NCBI RefSeq assembly: GCF_002288925.2
Contig: NW_022098058.1
Location: 1,064,021-1,128,020 of the forward strand
DNA length: 64,000 bases
Source: Delphinapterus leucas
Taxonomy: Eukaryota; Chordata; Mammalia; Artiodactyla; Monodontidae
Direction: 5' to 3'
Below, piece after piece: positions 22,469 to 34,801 of this stretch. Under the pieces are notes generated by a model that made no database searches, was not told where the DNA came from, and saw only the letters and a program-made list of their open reading frames with translations. Every line of letters starts with the position of its first letter. Position 1 is the first letter of the stretch. The position numbers were made by a program, and so were the translations under genes.

Positions 22469-23009
22469 AATCAGGAGAACATTCTCCCAGCTGAGTGTGG
22501 AGCCTGGTCTGGCTGTATCTTGAGGGGTCCCAGGCCCCCGAGTTCCTTGCCGGGGTCTCTCGTAATCACACTCCTCTTTGTCCTCCATTCTTCCTCCAGG
22601 ACCCAGCCTCATTCTAGGCATGGGAGGGGAATGTTGAAGGAGGCTTTATCCCTTCTTTCTTCCCTCTCTCCCTCCCTCTTTTCCTCCCTCGATTCTAACA
22701 AATGTTTATTGAGCCGGTACCCACCTCTTCCACGTGCTGGAATTCAGAGGTGAACAAGAGTCGTGGTCCCTGCTCTCAGGAGCTGACACCTTGGCAGAGG
22801 ATGGGGCCAGGACAGAAACAAGGGAGAATGTAAGAAAAGGAGTAGATAAGCTCATTTAATAAAATGGGAAGTGATGTGAAAACAAGAGAGGATGGTGTGG
22901 TAGAGAGTGGGGAGACGCTATAAACTGGCTGATCTGGGAAGCTCTCTCTGAGAAGATGACATCTGTTAAGCTAGAGGCAGCCATGTAAAGACCGGGGCTG
23001 TGGAGAGTT

Positions 23010-23220
23010 CCAGGTCTTGAGAAAAGAGTTTGGGTTTTAATCCATGTTAACTTGGACAAATTATTTAACCTCTCTGTGCCTCAGTTTTCTCATCTGTAAA
23101 ATGGGGTGATAATAGTAGTATTTGCTTTATAGGGATGTTGTGAGAATTAAATAAGTTATTGTAATTTAAGTGCCTAGAGCAGCACCTGGCACCTAATAAG
23201 CAAGTGCCGTGTGAGTGTCA
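23010..23220 (+). mobile_element. MIR SINE fossil
   Basis: Sequence from 'cttggacaaattatttaacc' through 'ctcatctgtaaaatggggtg' to 'gcacctggcacctaataagc' follows the MIR consensus order in the plus direction. Confidence 0.85.
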
Positions 23221-23599
23221 GATGCCAGGGTTATTATGTTTCTATAACCCCCATGGGGAGCTCTTGGAGGGTTTTAGGCAGGGAAGTGATGTGATCTGAT
23301 TTACATTTTCAAAAGATTTACATTTTTAAAAGATTTAGAATCATTCACACTTTCATCTACATTTCATTTCTAGCTGCTGGGTGACGAAAGGATTTTAGTG
23401 GGAAAAGCGTAGATGTACCCGTCAGGGGATGTGACGGGGCTGGACCAGGTGGCAGCAGTTGGAGGAGGTGAAGGTGCTTTGGGCTCTGTGCTTACTGGGG
23501 ACTCTATCCCTATGACAAGGCCACCCTCTAACTCCTCCTAGATGTAGACCTGCCTTGTTCTCACCAGCCACTCCCACCCTGGAGACCCAGCCCCAGGGC

Positions 23600-23875
23600 C
23601 GGCATGTGAACAAACCCTAAGAATCCTCCTGCATGTTGAGGGACAGTGGCCAAGTCATCATGGAGTCACCTGCCAGACACGTGGGTGAGGCCATCCCAGG
23701 CCATCCAACCCCAGGCAAGCCACCTGCTTACCGCAAAGAGCAGCCCAGCCAGCCCTGCCCATAAAACTGCTCAATATATCCACAGGATCGTGGTAAATAA
23801 AAAATGTCTATTGTCTTAAGCCACTAAGTTTGGGGGTGTGTTTGTTACACAGCAATGGCTAACTGCTATAGTGAG
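23600..23875 (+). mobile_element. Probable MaLR-type LTR 3' part
   Basis: 'gtcttaagccactaagtttg' followed by 'gtttgttacacagcaatgg' is the conserved 3' end of MaLR/MLT-like LTRs. The 5' limit is unclear. Confidence 0.55.
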
Positions 23876-24589
23876 CAAAAACCAAAGTGACCCTCCCCGG
23901 GAGTCTTTTGCCTGCCTGGAGCCTAGTTTGGGAGACCCCAGGTACAGCCCCAGTCCTACTGGTCCCTCCTCTTTCCAGAGCCATCTCCTGCTCTCTTTGA
24001 TCCCGATACTTATCTGTACTCTTCTTCCAATCTGGTGCTGGATTTTACAGGTGCCAGAGCAAGACAATTCTTCTATGCAACAATTCCTGTCTCCACAGGC
24101 TCCAAGCCATTCCTCCTATAAGGAGGCAGCCCTCTACCTGGAACTAATTCGGGGGTGTGTAGCTGAGTCCTGCGCCAGAAAATCTCCACCATCTGTCATG
24201 ATGTCTGGAAACACTCCCCCTCCCCCATTCAAGCTCCAATTCTTTGACTCTTAAAGGCTGTTTAGATTCCCAGAGCCCCCTTGGGAGCGTTGAGTGCCCT
24301 CTGGGGGTGCTAAAGCAGGTTGCCCCTCTCATGCTATAGCACAAATACACCACATGGCAACTACTTCATCTCCCCGACTAGACCAGCTGTGCCCCAGCCC
24401 CAGCTGTGAGTGCAGGGGGCGCCCAACAAATGCTCCCTGGGTGGATCACCTGGCCCAGGGGCTCTGGGGCCCTGGGATACAGGGAGTCCCTGGGGCTAAG
24501 GGAGAAAAGCGGGGGACCACTGAAAGGACGCAGGGTGGGAATCACACAGGACAGAAGTCTCTTTGGTGACTAGGGGAACAAGATTTAGG

Positions 24590-24840
24590 GTCACACAGAC
24601 TTCAGTTTGCATCTATGCTCTTCTGCTGACCCGGTGACCTTGGATGAGTCACTCACCTTTCAGAGCCTCAGTTTCCTCTTTTCTAGGATAAGAGTAACAA
24701 TGCCTATCTCAGAGGGTTGTTAGAATAACTTTGTTTTTTAAATCTTGGGAAGCACCTACCAAGGTATCTGATACGTAGTGAGTGGCCAGTTATAGCAGTA
24801 GGAGTAATAGTTATAATTATTACTAATACCTGTTGTTAAC
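24590..24840 (+). mobile_element. MIR SINE fossil
   Basis: MIR landmarks in order: 'cacacagacttcagtttgca', 'ccttggatgagtcactcacc', 'cctcagtttcctc', and a 3' end with 'gatacgtagtgagtggccag'. Plus orientation. Confidence 0.75.
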
Positions 24841-25819
24841 CAGAGGTCAGAGAGGTTAACAGCACCAGCTCTGAAGTCAGACTGCCTGAGTTCAAATCTC
24901 AGCCCCACCACTTACTAGTGCACAGATTGGGGTCCCTAAATACTGTCCCCATGAAGAGAAATCAGGGCTCCTTGGAGACATGGCTGATTTTAGGTCTGGG
25001 GCAGAGTAGGTGGAAGAGGAGCCTGGAAAATCGTATTGTGCCCAAATGAGGGAGTTGCCCAAAACTAATGGAGCCATCCTGAAGCTAACCCTGCAGACTT
25101 AAGCCACGGAAAGAATATGGATTGCAACGGATTGGAACGCAATGAATATTTGAAAATCCAGGAATTTATAATGAGTCTCAGCAGAAGAAAAGAAAGCCCT
25201 CATTTGCTACCATTGGAGGTTGAGATTGTATTGGCTTCTTACTCTGAAGGTTGATAGATAAGGAGGAAGAATTAAGCATTTATTCTTCTCCTCCAGAATG
25301 AACTGTATTTTAGGGAAATACTAGCCCCTGTTGACGAGAATTTTAGCTGATAAGTATAGAAGAAATGAAATTAGAAAATCATTGTAAGACCATTGGGTGG
25401 GAGGTCCTTGAGGGACAGGATACTTAGGTTCCAAATGATCAGGCCATGGTGGGAGGCTGAGGGTGAACCCACCTGAACCCACTAACCCATCTCATCAATC
25501 CTGAAAGGGGGCACCAAACAGCACACAGCCCCTGATGTGACATGATGTGGAGTACTCACCCTCCAGGAAGCATTCCTGCCTGAAATGGTGAAACTGAACC
25601 TAATCAAACATTTAGATCCAGTTCCCAGGTTATGAGACTGAATCAGATAAACTCAGTTCTTCTGTGTAGGGAACGCTCCCTAATGCGTCTCTCTTCCCGT
25701 GAGTCTCCATCGCTAGCCACATGTGACACTTGGCACACTTCTGGTCCCCAAATGCATGGTGTTTCCCCACAACAAGCAATTCTCTGCGACCCAGCTGGCT
25801 GTCCTACAACTGAACTCAG

Positions 25820-26520
25820 TTCTGACACTGTCTACCCAGAGATGGTGTCAGACCCCGCAGGTCAAGTCAAGGGCTCAGTCTCACAGGCCTGCCTCCCCGA
25901 CCCCGTTCAAATGCCAATCAGAAACTCATGTTATCGCCTGGCTTCTGAACAACAGCTGTAGATCAGAGGCTCTAATGACCCCTCCTTGAGTTCGATTAAT
26001 TTGCTAAAGTGGCTCACAGAACTCAGGGAAACACACTTACCAGTTCATTAAAGGCTATGACAAAGGACTCAGATGAACCGTCAGATGAAGAGACACACAG
26101 GGTGAGGTCTGGGAGCATGCCGGGCACAGGAACTTCTGTCCCGGTGGAGTTGGGGTGCATCACCCTCCCAGTGTGGGTGTGTTTGTCCCCCTGGAAGATC
26201 TCTGAACCCCCTACTTTGGGAGTTTATGGAGGCTCCCTCAAGTAGGCATGATCAATTATGAACCTCATTTTCAGCCCCTCTCCCCTCTCTGGAGAAGGCT
26301 GGGGCGGGCTGAAAATTCCAAGCTTCTAATGATGGCTTGACTTTTCTGGTGACCAGACTGCATCCCGGAGTCATCCAGGAGCCCACCAGAGTCCTCTCGT
26401 TAGAACAAAAGGTGCCCCTAGTGATCTTATCACTTAGGAAATTACAAGGGCTTTAGGGGCTCTGTGCCAGGAACTGGGGCAGAGAGCAGTGCACATATTT
26501 TCTATTACCTCACAAACATA
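25820..26520. mobile_element. Ancient LTR-like interspersed repeat, family uncertain
   Basis: Phrases such as 'aaagtggctcacagaactca', 'cccctctcccctctctggag' and 'ttaggggctctgtgccagga' recur in mammalian genomes in what I recall as an old ERVL-type LTR. No open frame or internal retroviral sequence adjoins it. The open frames here are chance. Confidence 0.4.
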
Positions 26521-26639
26521 CATGGAGGGCAGCCACAGGGAACTGACAGCTCATGGAAGCAATCAAAGAAATCCAGACCATGGGGCATTCTACCAGAAAG
26601 CAAGCCAGAGTTCTTCCCAAGTCATGCCCAGAGGTTAGT

Positions 26640-27020
26640 TTTGTTTTAAAATAAAAAAGACTTGAGATGTAACCCCACTATGCCCTTGTTGGGCTCCTGA
26701 TTTGAGCAAACCAAACTTTAAAAGACGTTTTGGGGAACAATCGTTAAAACTTGAGTATGAATTAGGTATTAAATTATACTGAGACATTATTGTTAATTTG
26801 ATTAGCTGTAAACATGCGACTGTCATTAGGTAGAAAAATGTCATGTTTAGAGATGATGCTGATGTATCTCAGGGTAAAATATCATGATGGTGATTTATTT
26901 GAAATTTTAAAAATATAAAACAAACTTGGAAAAATTTAAATAATTGTTAAATCTAAATGATAGACATAATAGGTTACACTATCCTCTGTATTCTCGAAGT
27001 TTGAAATTTTTCACAGTAAA
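26640..27020 (+). mobile_element. Possible old L1 3' UTR fragment
   Basis: The AT-rich end with 'gtttgaaatttttcacagta' and the preceding 'acactatcctctgtattctc' resembles the 3' terminus of old LINEs. It is weak and by eye only. Confidence 0.35.
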
Positions 27021-27469
27021 AATTGGAGACCACAGATCCCACCTGCCATTTTACAAACAGCCACATGATGGCAGTAGAGTATCGGGCTGGACGTGAGCCC
27101 AAGCTTTGAGGAAGAAATGCAGAAGAGCAATCACCCCACGCATTCCTTATGCATTTTTTTTTGAATCTCATCCTTGCATTTAATCGACCTTTCACTAAAG
27201 TGCCTGTGTTGGGCCTATAGGGGACAAAGAGTCAAATTCAGCCCTACCCCTGCCCTCCTGCAGCCACTTTGTCTAAGTAGCGTCTGTATATCTGGGGGCC
27301 AGGAAGGAGCTGTCACCAGGAGTCTTGGTGGGCCTGAGCAGTCACGGGTGTCTATATGATTGCCATCAGTGGAATGGAGACCTAGGCCGGGCACGTTGAA
27401 AACAAAGAAATTAATATGAGGGCAGGGATGGGGGGCAGGGGGGAAGTCAGCCACCTATGTTTTGAGTTG

Positions 27470-27660
27470 ACCTCTTCCACAGGTATTCAAGTTTACCACT
27501 TATCAACTGTGTGATCTTCAGAAAGTTACTTTACTTCTCTGAACCTGATGGAGCTCAGTAATGGTTCATACGTTATAGTCTCTCTGTTGGAAGAGAATGA
27601 GATAGTCCATGTAAGTCGCTTAGAACAGTGCCTGGCACACAGTAGATGCTCAATACAGAT
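27470..27660 (+). mobile_element. MIR SINE fossil
   Basis: 'tttaccacttatcaactgtg' begins a MIR core and 'cagtgcctggcacacagtag' ends it. Plus orientation, internally diverged. Confidence 0.75.
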
Positions 27661-27814
27661 GTATTTATACACCTATATGTTCCCATTTGGGGTTCTCGGA
27701 CAGAGGCAGGCGGTGAGCTACTTGATTTACACAAAGGCCCCAAGGCCCATTGGGGAAAACAACAAATCTGGCTTTGGGACTGGGGCACTGGAATTAGGGC
27801 TTTCCAGAAGGCAA

Positions 27815-28060
27815 GATCATCATTATAACAGCTACATTTATTGAGGGTTTTCTCTGCGCCAGGCGCGGTCCCAAGCATGTTCTATGTACTAACTTATCTA
27901 CTTCTCACGACAAGCCTCTGAGGCAGGTACTATTACTATCCCTGCTTTAGAGGTGACAAAACTGAGGGGCAGAGCTGTAGAGAATTTTCCTGAGCCTTCT
28001 CTGCTGGTAAGGAGGGGAGGCCAGGGTTCAAACCCAGGCAGTCTGGCCTTGCAGTCATTC
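27815..28060 (-). mobile_element. MIR SINE fossil
   Basis: 'aacagctacatttattgagg' to 'gttcaaacccaggcagtctg' covers almost the whole MIR in reverse, including the tRNA-like head. It lies 150 bp from a plus-strand MIR, giving an inverted pair. Confidence 0.8.
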
Positions 28061-28349
28061 ACATCCACGAGGGTGGCTGTACTCCTCTTAGGCAATGGGT
28101 GCTGTGGGAAGACAAAGCACTTACCTAGAGATGGGGGCAGGGGTCACAGGAGGGGACCAGAGCAGGTATGGAATCCTGGGCTTAAAGCCCCTGCACATCA
28201 CCTTCCTCATGTGTCAAATAGGGATGCTAACAGAATTTACCCCTGTGGATGGTCTTAAGGTTTCAGTGAGGTGAAGTATGTGAAGTAGTCTGCACTGTGT
28301 TCTTGGAAGAACACCCAGCATGTGCTTGATGAATATTAGTTTTATTATT

Positions 28350-29590
28350 GTTAAGTTAACCTGGAGTCCAGGGATAAGTGCAAAGTTGGAGTATATCTGC
28401 ATGAGCATTTTTCTAGCCTATCAGTTAGCTATTGCTGCGTAACTAACCACCCTACAACTCAGTGACCATTTAGTATTTATCATGGTCTACAGCACAAGGA
28501 CAGCCCCCAGGATCTCCTTTGGGCAACTATTCATTCCTGAGAGAAGGTGTGGGTGGGGTTGACACCACCCTTGACACCAGGGGTTGTTTAGACCCTCTGG
28601 CTGCTTCAGGGATGACCTGCAGCGTAATTCTGACCAAGGTGAATCAAACTTAAGACTTTCCTTGTGTTGAAGCTGAGGAGGTGCAGGCAGGGGGAGCTTC
28701 CGCAGCCATCGGGCAATCGCAAGATATCAGAGAGCCCTGTGAGCATAAAGTTAACAGGCAGAGCTGAGTAGAGCCAGCCTGAGAAGAGGGGACTGCGGCC
28801 AGGAGACCACGCCACTCTCAGACCATCCGTGCTTAGAGCCCGTCCTCGCCTGGAGTTCCCAGCTATGTGAGCAAGTAAATTCTCTTTCCTTAAGGCTATG
28901 TGGGTTGGATAGCTCGTCCCTCGCAGAGTCCTAAACAGATATGCCCAGAAGTGGGCAGTCCAGCAATGGACTGCTTTGGGGCTGGCAAAGCTGTCAGGCA
29001 GCTAAAATGTGTCCTTTCTTTGTGCCTCTGTGGGTCGGAGATGCTGTCCTTTGCATCGTTGCCTTAATGAGTCAAAGTTGATTTCAGGATTCTGGAGGGA
29101 TCGTCTTGTGCAATTAGACTGCAAGCAACTTGCGGGTAGGAACTGGGTCTCGTCCATCTGTCTCCCCAGCCGCCAACTTGGGGCAAGGCTCACACCAAGG
29201 TGCTTACCACACGCTTGTTGAATGACAGGCTTCTTTTTCAGGGTTCTCAAGCAAGCACGGTTGCTTTGAGCCAGATAACAGATTATGGAATGCACCCAAA
29301 ATCTAGACCCTCAGCAGGCTGCACCGCATTGGAGCCTGGAATTAGCGAAAGGCCGCCACTGAGTGGTGAGTGGCTATGGGGGGACTCATGGATTCCCTGA
29401 GGCTGGCAGAAGACCTGGTTCTCTTCTGCAAAGGCCCCTGTGTGAAGGTCCACCAGAGGGCTCACTGGAAAGGAAAGGCCCGGAGTATTCCTTGACTACG
29501 GCCCGCAGGGAGCTACCTTCATCACGGGATCCTGCCGCCAATCCCACTATGATGAGCTTGCTTGAGGGCAGGCAAGACAATGAATGTGTA
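28350..29590. other. Intergenic stretch without confident features
   Basis: A short phrase near 28425 ('gttagctattgctgcgtaac') belongs to a common old mammalian repeat I cannot name, and 28850-28910 looks like a MaLR LTR end. The rest appears unique. No exon-like segment with splice sites was recognised. Confidence 0.45.
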
Positions 29591-29599
29591 AACAGCACG

Positions 29600-29815
29600 G
29601 CTGCTGGGTCAGATGGGCTGAATTCAGATTCGGGCTCCTTCACTTCCTAGCCTGAGCTCGGACAAGTTGCTTAGCCTCTCAGAGCCTCCATTTCATCTTC
29701 TGCAGAATGGGGTTTAAGAAGGGTACTTACCTTCAGTAGCTGTTTTGAGAATTTGATGAGAAATGCATACTTAATCTAGTGTCTGGGACAGAAATAAGCG
29801 ATCAACAAACACTTC
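29600..29815 (+). mobile_element. MIR SINE fossil
   Basis: MIR order is visible from 'tgggctgaattcagattcgg' through 'cggacaagttgcttagcctc' to 'tctgcagaatgggg'. Plus orientation. It ends just before a CA repeat. Confidence 0.75.
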
Positions 29816-29822
29816 ACACGTG

Positions 29823-29842
29823 CACACACACACACACACACA
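29823..29842. repeat. (CA)n microsatellite
   Basis: About ten CA units directly follow a MIR in the intergenic region. Confidence 0.95.
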
Positions 29843-30267
29843 GTTCCAAGGGGCTGTATCACACGTGTGTAGACAACAGGTGCTAAAATGCTGCATATGC
29901 AGTCACACTGGCGATAGTATCCTGTGGCCTCCACTGATGCGTCATAAGCTCAGGAAGGCCTCTCCTCAGATGACGGCTCCCCCTCCCCCTTGCCTTTGCT
30001 CTGACCGTCCTGGTTCTCGCTTTCCCAGCGGGCACCCCACACTTACCTCCTTCAGTTAGCTCTGCAGCGGACGCAGTCCTCTTTGGAAACTTGGCCTTCA
30101 CAATGTTCGACCTGAGCTAAAGGACATTTCAGGGATGCTTCCCGGGGGAAGCACACTGACCGTGGACTGGAGGGTAGGAACACCCCCCCTGGGGCCTCCC
30201 CATCCCCAGCGGGCGACCTCACCCTTCCAAAAAGCCACCGGAGCACGTTTGAGAAAAGTTAAGCTGT

Positions 30268-30273
30268 TTTATT
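30268..30273 (-). terminator. SRGAP3: Distal poly(A) signal of SRGAP3
   Basis: The minus strand reads GAAATAAAACAGC, a canonical AATAAA, followed within 40-60 bases by GTGCTCCGGTGGCTTTTTGG, a GU/U-rich downstream element. This is a complete polyadenylation site and the best candidate for the gene's end. Confidence 0.75.
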
Positions 30274-31902
30274 TCACAGGATAGCTCCACGTCAAACCAG
30301 CAGGCACCATCAGAATACGCGACAGAGGATCCAGTCAGACACTCTACAGCACGGGCGCTGGGTTGTAAGGTAGAGAAATGATGTCCGGGAGAGGGCAACA
30401 CTTATCGCCACACGGGGACAGGCAACCAGCAATCTCCTAGGGTGATTTCGGTTTGATTTTCCTGACAGTTTGGGGAGGAAGGAAACCAAAGGAAACGAAA
30501 TAGACCAGCCACTCTGAAGCAATCAGAACCAAACCTATTGCCAAACCGAGTAAACAGTCACACTGCCGGGGACTAGAGCCTGAGCAGAAACTCTGGCCAG
30601 AAGCTACTTCCATTCGAGGGAAGCAAAACGCACTCTGGCTGCTCTGGTTCAAGGTTGTCGTTTGCCTGTCATTTGTCCTTTCACACAGAAAGGAGGTGTC
30701 GGCAAGGGGCAGTCCCAGAGGATGAGACGGCGGGACCCTGGCAGATCAACCTCAGAGAGGCAAGGAGGACGCAGACCTGGCAGCAAAGCCCCTGCCCTCA
30801 GCTCCCCCAGCAGCTTTAGGTATGTGCGGAATTCTCCACACGGCTGCTCAGAGGAGCAGGGACCCCAGAGAACCGGGGAAGTTGCCATGAAACATCACCA
30901 TTAGCTCTGCACAGCAGAAAATCATCTTAGCAACACCTCGGCTCACCCGCTTCCTGCCTGTTCCTCCAGGCCTCCCTCCCTGAACCCAGCAGCCCCTAAC
31001 CCCCATGGTTGTGAGCCAGCCGTCCTTCTTTCTGGGTTTCTCAGGAGGATGAGGCATTTGCTCTAGTATGAAAAGTTAGGGACAGAGAGACTGAGAGGAA
31101 GAACCATTCCATTAGGCCTCATGGTTTGCCATCAGCTGTGTACGTGCGCTGAGCGCCAGGTAATGACCAGGTCCCAGGAAGTCCTCTGCATCCGTGCCTC
31201 CTGAATGAGAAAGAAATCCCCCTAACAAGGCACTCCGAGGGCCTCCAACAGGGAAGCAAGCCCCATGCCAGGCCCTTCCCTGTGCTGGCCCCCTGGGGGT
31301 ACCACCAGCCAGTTCTGGAGTGTTTGTTTATAAGGCAGATCGCTGAGCTGCTAGTTCCGCCGGCAGCCGAGGGATGACTCCACTTCCCTGCATCTCTTCC
31401 CACTTGGATTTCTTCATGGAATAGGAACCTTTCGACCCTCGGGAATCCGTTTCTCTCCTGCCCCTGGGCCCAGTGACCTCAGAGAAAAGACTCCCAAGTC
31501 TAATTCCCAAGCTGACAATTCCCTCCAGTTGTGCGCTCTGTCTGGGGTTCAAAAGGCGCTTCAAGGTGAGAAATCGTTAGCACTGAAAACAAGGAAAGGC
31601 AAGAATTTTTCACAGAATCCCACAGCTCAGAGCAGCTCTTTAAGAGGAAAGGGGACTAAAGGGAGAGAGTGAGAGAGGGGTAGGAAGCACGGCTCATTCT
31701 CCGTTTTATCCAAGAAAGGTCCTTAGTGGCCGGAGGCTGGGCCCCAGGCCCAGGAAACTAGACCAGGAATGAATTGTCTTTGGTCAGTTTTAAATGAACA
31801 TCTTGCTGGTTCATTCCTAAAAGAGACTGAACACCGGTAACACATAAAGACAAAAGGCTTGACCTCAGGGTAAGTTGAAGGTTAAGAAACTGTTCTGTGA
31901 AG

Positions 31903-31923
31903 AAAAAAAAAAAAAAAAAAAAA
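31903..31923. repeat. A/T homopolymer
   Basis: About 21 A residues on the plus strand form a U tract in the SRGAP3 3' UTR. Likely length-variable. Confidence 0.9.
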
Positions 31924-33778
31924 TTGCCCGTTATCAATGAACTGGTCAGTACAGCTTTCGGTAATCGTGATGGACAAGCAGGTAAACACCACTTCCCCTT
32001 GTACAACTGGTTATACTGAGGACTACTAACTAGGTTACTACGTTTCCCCCCCACGCTCACTGTACAGTTAGGTTTCTGGTACTTGTTTTTTACACTGATC
32101 TATCTACTAGGTGCAAAGATTTGGTGAGTGGCATTGGCTGTGATTTCATTGTAGCCTTTTTAAGAATTACAGTTTCACATTTTAACAGTTACTTTCCAGC
32201 ATTTAAGCAAATACAGCAATATATAGTGGACTAACACAGGCAGGAGTCAGGACGAGAATGCCAATGCTCGTGACAGTGGGCGGGCCTGGATGCGCGTGGA
32301 GGGGGCCTGAGACATGCAGGGCGCCAGATGGGTGGGGCAGGGGGAAGTACTTTTCCACGTGGTTCTGCGTCAAGGCTCAGATTTGGAGCTGGATGAGTGG
32401 GGTGTGAGCTTCCCTAAATGTGAACTCACCAGCCATTTCCCAATGGAAGAATAGGTCCCTAAAGAAAACGGCAAAGGCTCTGCCCTCAGGTAATTCAGTG
32501 AAAGGCAGGCCTGTTTTCAATAAGGAAAGATGAAGTTAGTCATTTCAGAGGAAAATCCACATGATCTGACTGGTGTTATGTATTTCAGGCAACAGACCTG
32601 TCAGCTCAGGTTTTCACTTTCCGTCTGGCAGTCATGGCAGAGGGTGTGGCATTTTGCACAGGGGGCCACTGCATTTAAGGTCTGCGAGTCTCTCTGGGGT
32701 GGACACGAGAAGTCTCTTATCCCACTGAACAGCACAGCATCCTTGCAAATAAATGACTTTACGAGCTGGACCCAGCCCCACTCTCAGCCATCTATTAAAT
32801 CTTGGACAAGTCACAGCCATCCTAAGGCCTTGCTTCCTCTCCTAACCTGTAACATGGGGGTATGTTTATGTGCTAAAAAGACAGAGGGCTCCTAGCTCAT
32901 TCTGAGGCTCTTTCATTTCCAGGAGTTATAGGCAAAACAAGGAAGGTCAAATTGGTCACTGGCCTCTCCCTGGCATTCTCTTTTTGTGCCCTTTCTTATT
33001 CTTTCCTCCACTGTGTGCTCTCAAGGCCAGTGCTTCAGGCAAGGCAGCGTGGCTCACCACCCCTATACACCTAGGTAACGTGGCTTCATAGGCCCCCCCG
33101 TCTGGGGACCAGAGGAGAGGATGAAACTTAATCCAATGGGCTGAAATGGTAATGATGGAATGTCAAGAGGTGATGTACCTGCAGGACCGGGCTTCATGGC
33201 CCTTATGAAGCTGGCAGGAAAATTCCACTGCCCACTTCTCAAATGCCATTAGGAGGTTTCAAAAGGATGGCACTGGATGGTTTTCACCTTAGTGATGACC
33301 GTGAAGAGAGCAATTGTGTTGGCACAATGCTTTCTAGGTTGCATGGCTTGCTCGCTTACATTTTTATGGAGCAGGAGACAGAGGTTCAGTGAGGTGAGTG
33401 ACACGCCCCCCAAACCTAACCCCATATTTTCAATTGAGTTAAATGTGCTGGAGGAGGTGGGCAAAAGGGAAGGGAAAGGGGAGAGGGAAGCTTATTTCAT
33501 TGCATAAAGTCCACCGAAGCGTTCTCTAGGACGGCAAGTGCCAAGCACTCCCTCCCCGGCCCTGGTCTGAGATGGGCACTTACGGTCCCGTGTGGTTCAT
33601 GCAAGAGGCCACCAGCCAGAGCGTGTCACAGCCTGATTTCAAATTAAATTGATGGGACTCAAAGTCTCCTTGCCTGTTTAGTTCCAGATTTTGACACAGT
33701 ATAATTAGTAGAAAGAGGAAAAGACAAAATTAAATATTTTGAAAATGGTATAAGTTAAACCTCTATAGTTACCACAGA

Positions 33779-33784
33779 TTTATT
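33779..33784 (-). terminator. SRGAP3: Possible proximal poly(A) signal of SRGAP3
   Basis: AATAAA occurs on the minus strand about 1.0 kb after the stop codon. If used it would give a much shorter 3' UTR. Its downstream element is not obvious, so use is uncertain. Confidence 0.35.
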
Positions 33785-34369
33785 CCTACAGCGTTTCTAG
33801 GTTTTGAAGTGTTCCACACCGCTGTTTGGGTTTTCTTTTTCTTTTTTCCCAACCACACATAATACTGCGCTACGATGGGGCTCAGGCTCTCACCATCCCC
33901 TCTTCTACGGTCGAACACAGGCCGCTGCAGTCAGGGCTCTTCTCGCCAACGTCCTCCATGCCTTTGGGGTGCAGTTGGTCTTGGCCTCCGTGTGGAAAGG
34001 CAGGGTCTCTGGGGTGGACGGGGGGGGGGCTCTGTGAAGGGTTCCCCACCTCTGGGAGCAGCCTGCCCGGGGTACCGCCTGCCCCACCCTTCCCTTAGGG
34101 GCAGACTGTTCTGGAAGGCCACAACTTCTGGAGACAGGGGGAGACTGGTTTTGTTTTTCTGCAGGTTAGTGCTATATTGCTTCATTCGCAGTTACTGTGG
34201 GCCTTAAATTCTCCCAGAAAAGTCCCTGCAAATCCCACCAAATAACTCAGCGGGAGATGTTTGGTGGCATGGGTCTGAGGTAAATCTAAGTTTCGTAAAA
34301 AGAAAAAGGAGATCCTATATACATTTCATATGTGTGTCCAGATCTAGTATATGTATATAGATGCATAAA

Positions 34370-34460
34370 TATATATATACACACACACACACTCCTACAG
34401 ACACATACGTACATATATACGTGTACATATGCACATACACATACATACACACGTATGGAT
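34370..34460. repeat. Mixed TA/CA low-complexity repeat in SRGAP3 3' UTR
   Basis: TA-rich then CA-rich alternating sequence; in the mRNA it is UG- and UA-rich. It contains one UGUAUAUA (plus-strand 34374-34381 read in reverse), the consensus for Pumilio proteins. UG repeats are also known targets of CELF-type proteins. Function is inferred from motif only. Confidence 0.85.
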
Positions 34461-34801
34461 GCATGTAGAGAGAATGTCGAGAGAATAACTTTCCAGTGAC
34501 GATACGCAGGTGAAGCCATTTAACATTTGCCATGACCTTGGGAAAGGCTCCGGCTGGGGCGGCAGCTCCTCTCCGCTTGGCCGTCTGTGTGCATACGGGA
34601 GGGAGGCCTGTGGATTCACGTGGCTGAAGGCGAGCTGTGGCTCGGGCCTGGGCCTCAGCTCCACACAGACCCGCTCCCAGGCTGACCTTCCGGGCTCTGC
34701 CCGACAAGGCCAGGAGCACCGGGAGGACGTGGGAGTCACAGAGGCCTCCCTCGGCCACGGCGGGCCACGGAGGGCCGGGGCGGTGCCCGCCACCCCGCAG
34801 G

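Larger units (their letters stand above)
30248..34801 (-). other. SRGAP3: SRGAP3 3' UTR
   Basis: The untranslated end of the SRGAP3 message runs from the TGA (34804-34802) down to a predicted cleavage site near 30248. The far end is marked by AATAAA at 30273-30268 and a downstream G/U-rich stretch. A UTR of about 4.5 kb agrees with the long 3' UTR I recall for mammalian SRGAP3. I see no LINE or CHR SINE in it, in contrast to the introns, which suggests constraint. It holds a UG/UA-rich repeat (34370-34460), a U tract (31903-31923 as A on the plus strand) and a possible proximal poly(A) signal at 33784-33779. The extent is inferred; no transcript data are available. Confidence 0.75.

Noticed and set aside
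27548..27878. Frames of about 100 codons on both strands
   Set aside because: They overlap two MIR fossils and intergenic sequence, with no coding signature.
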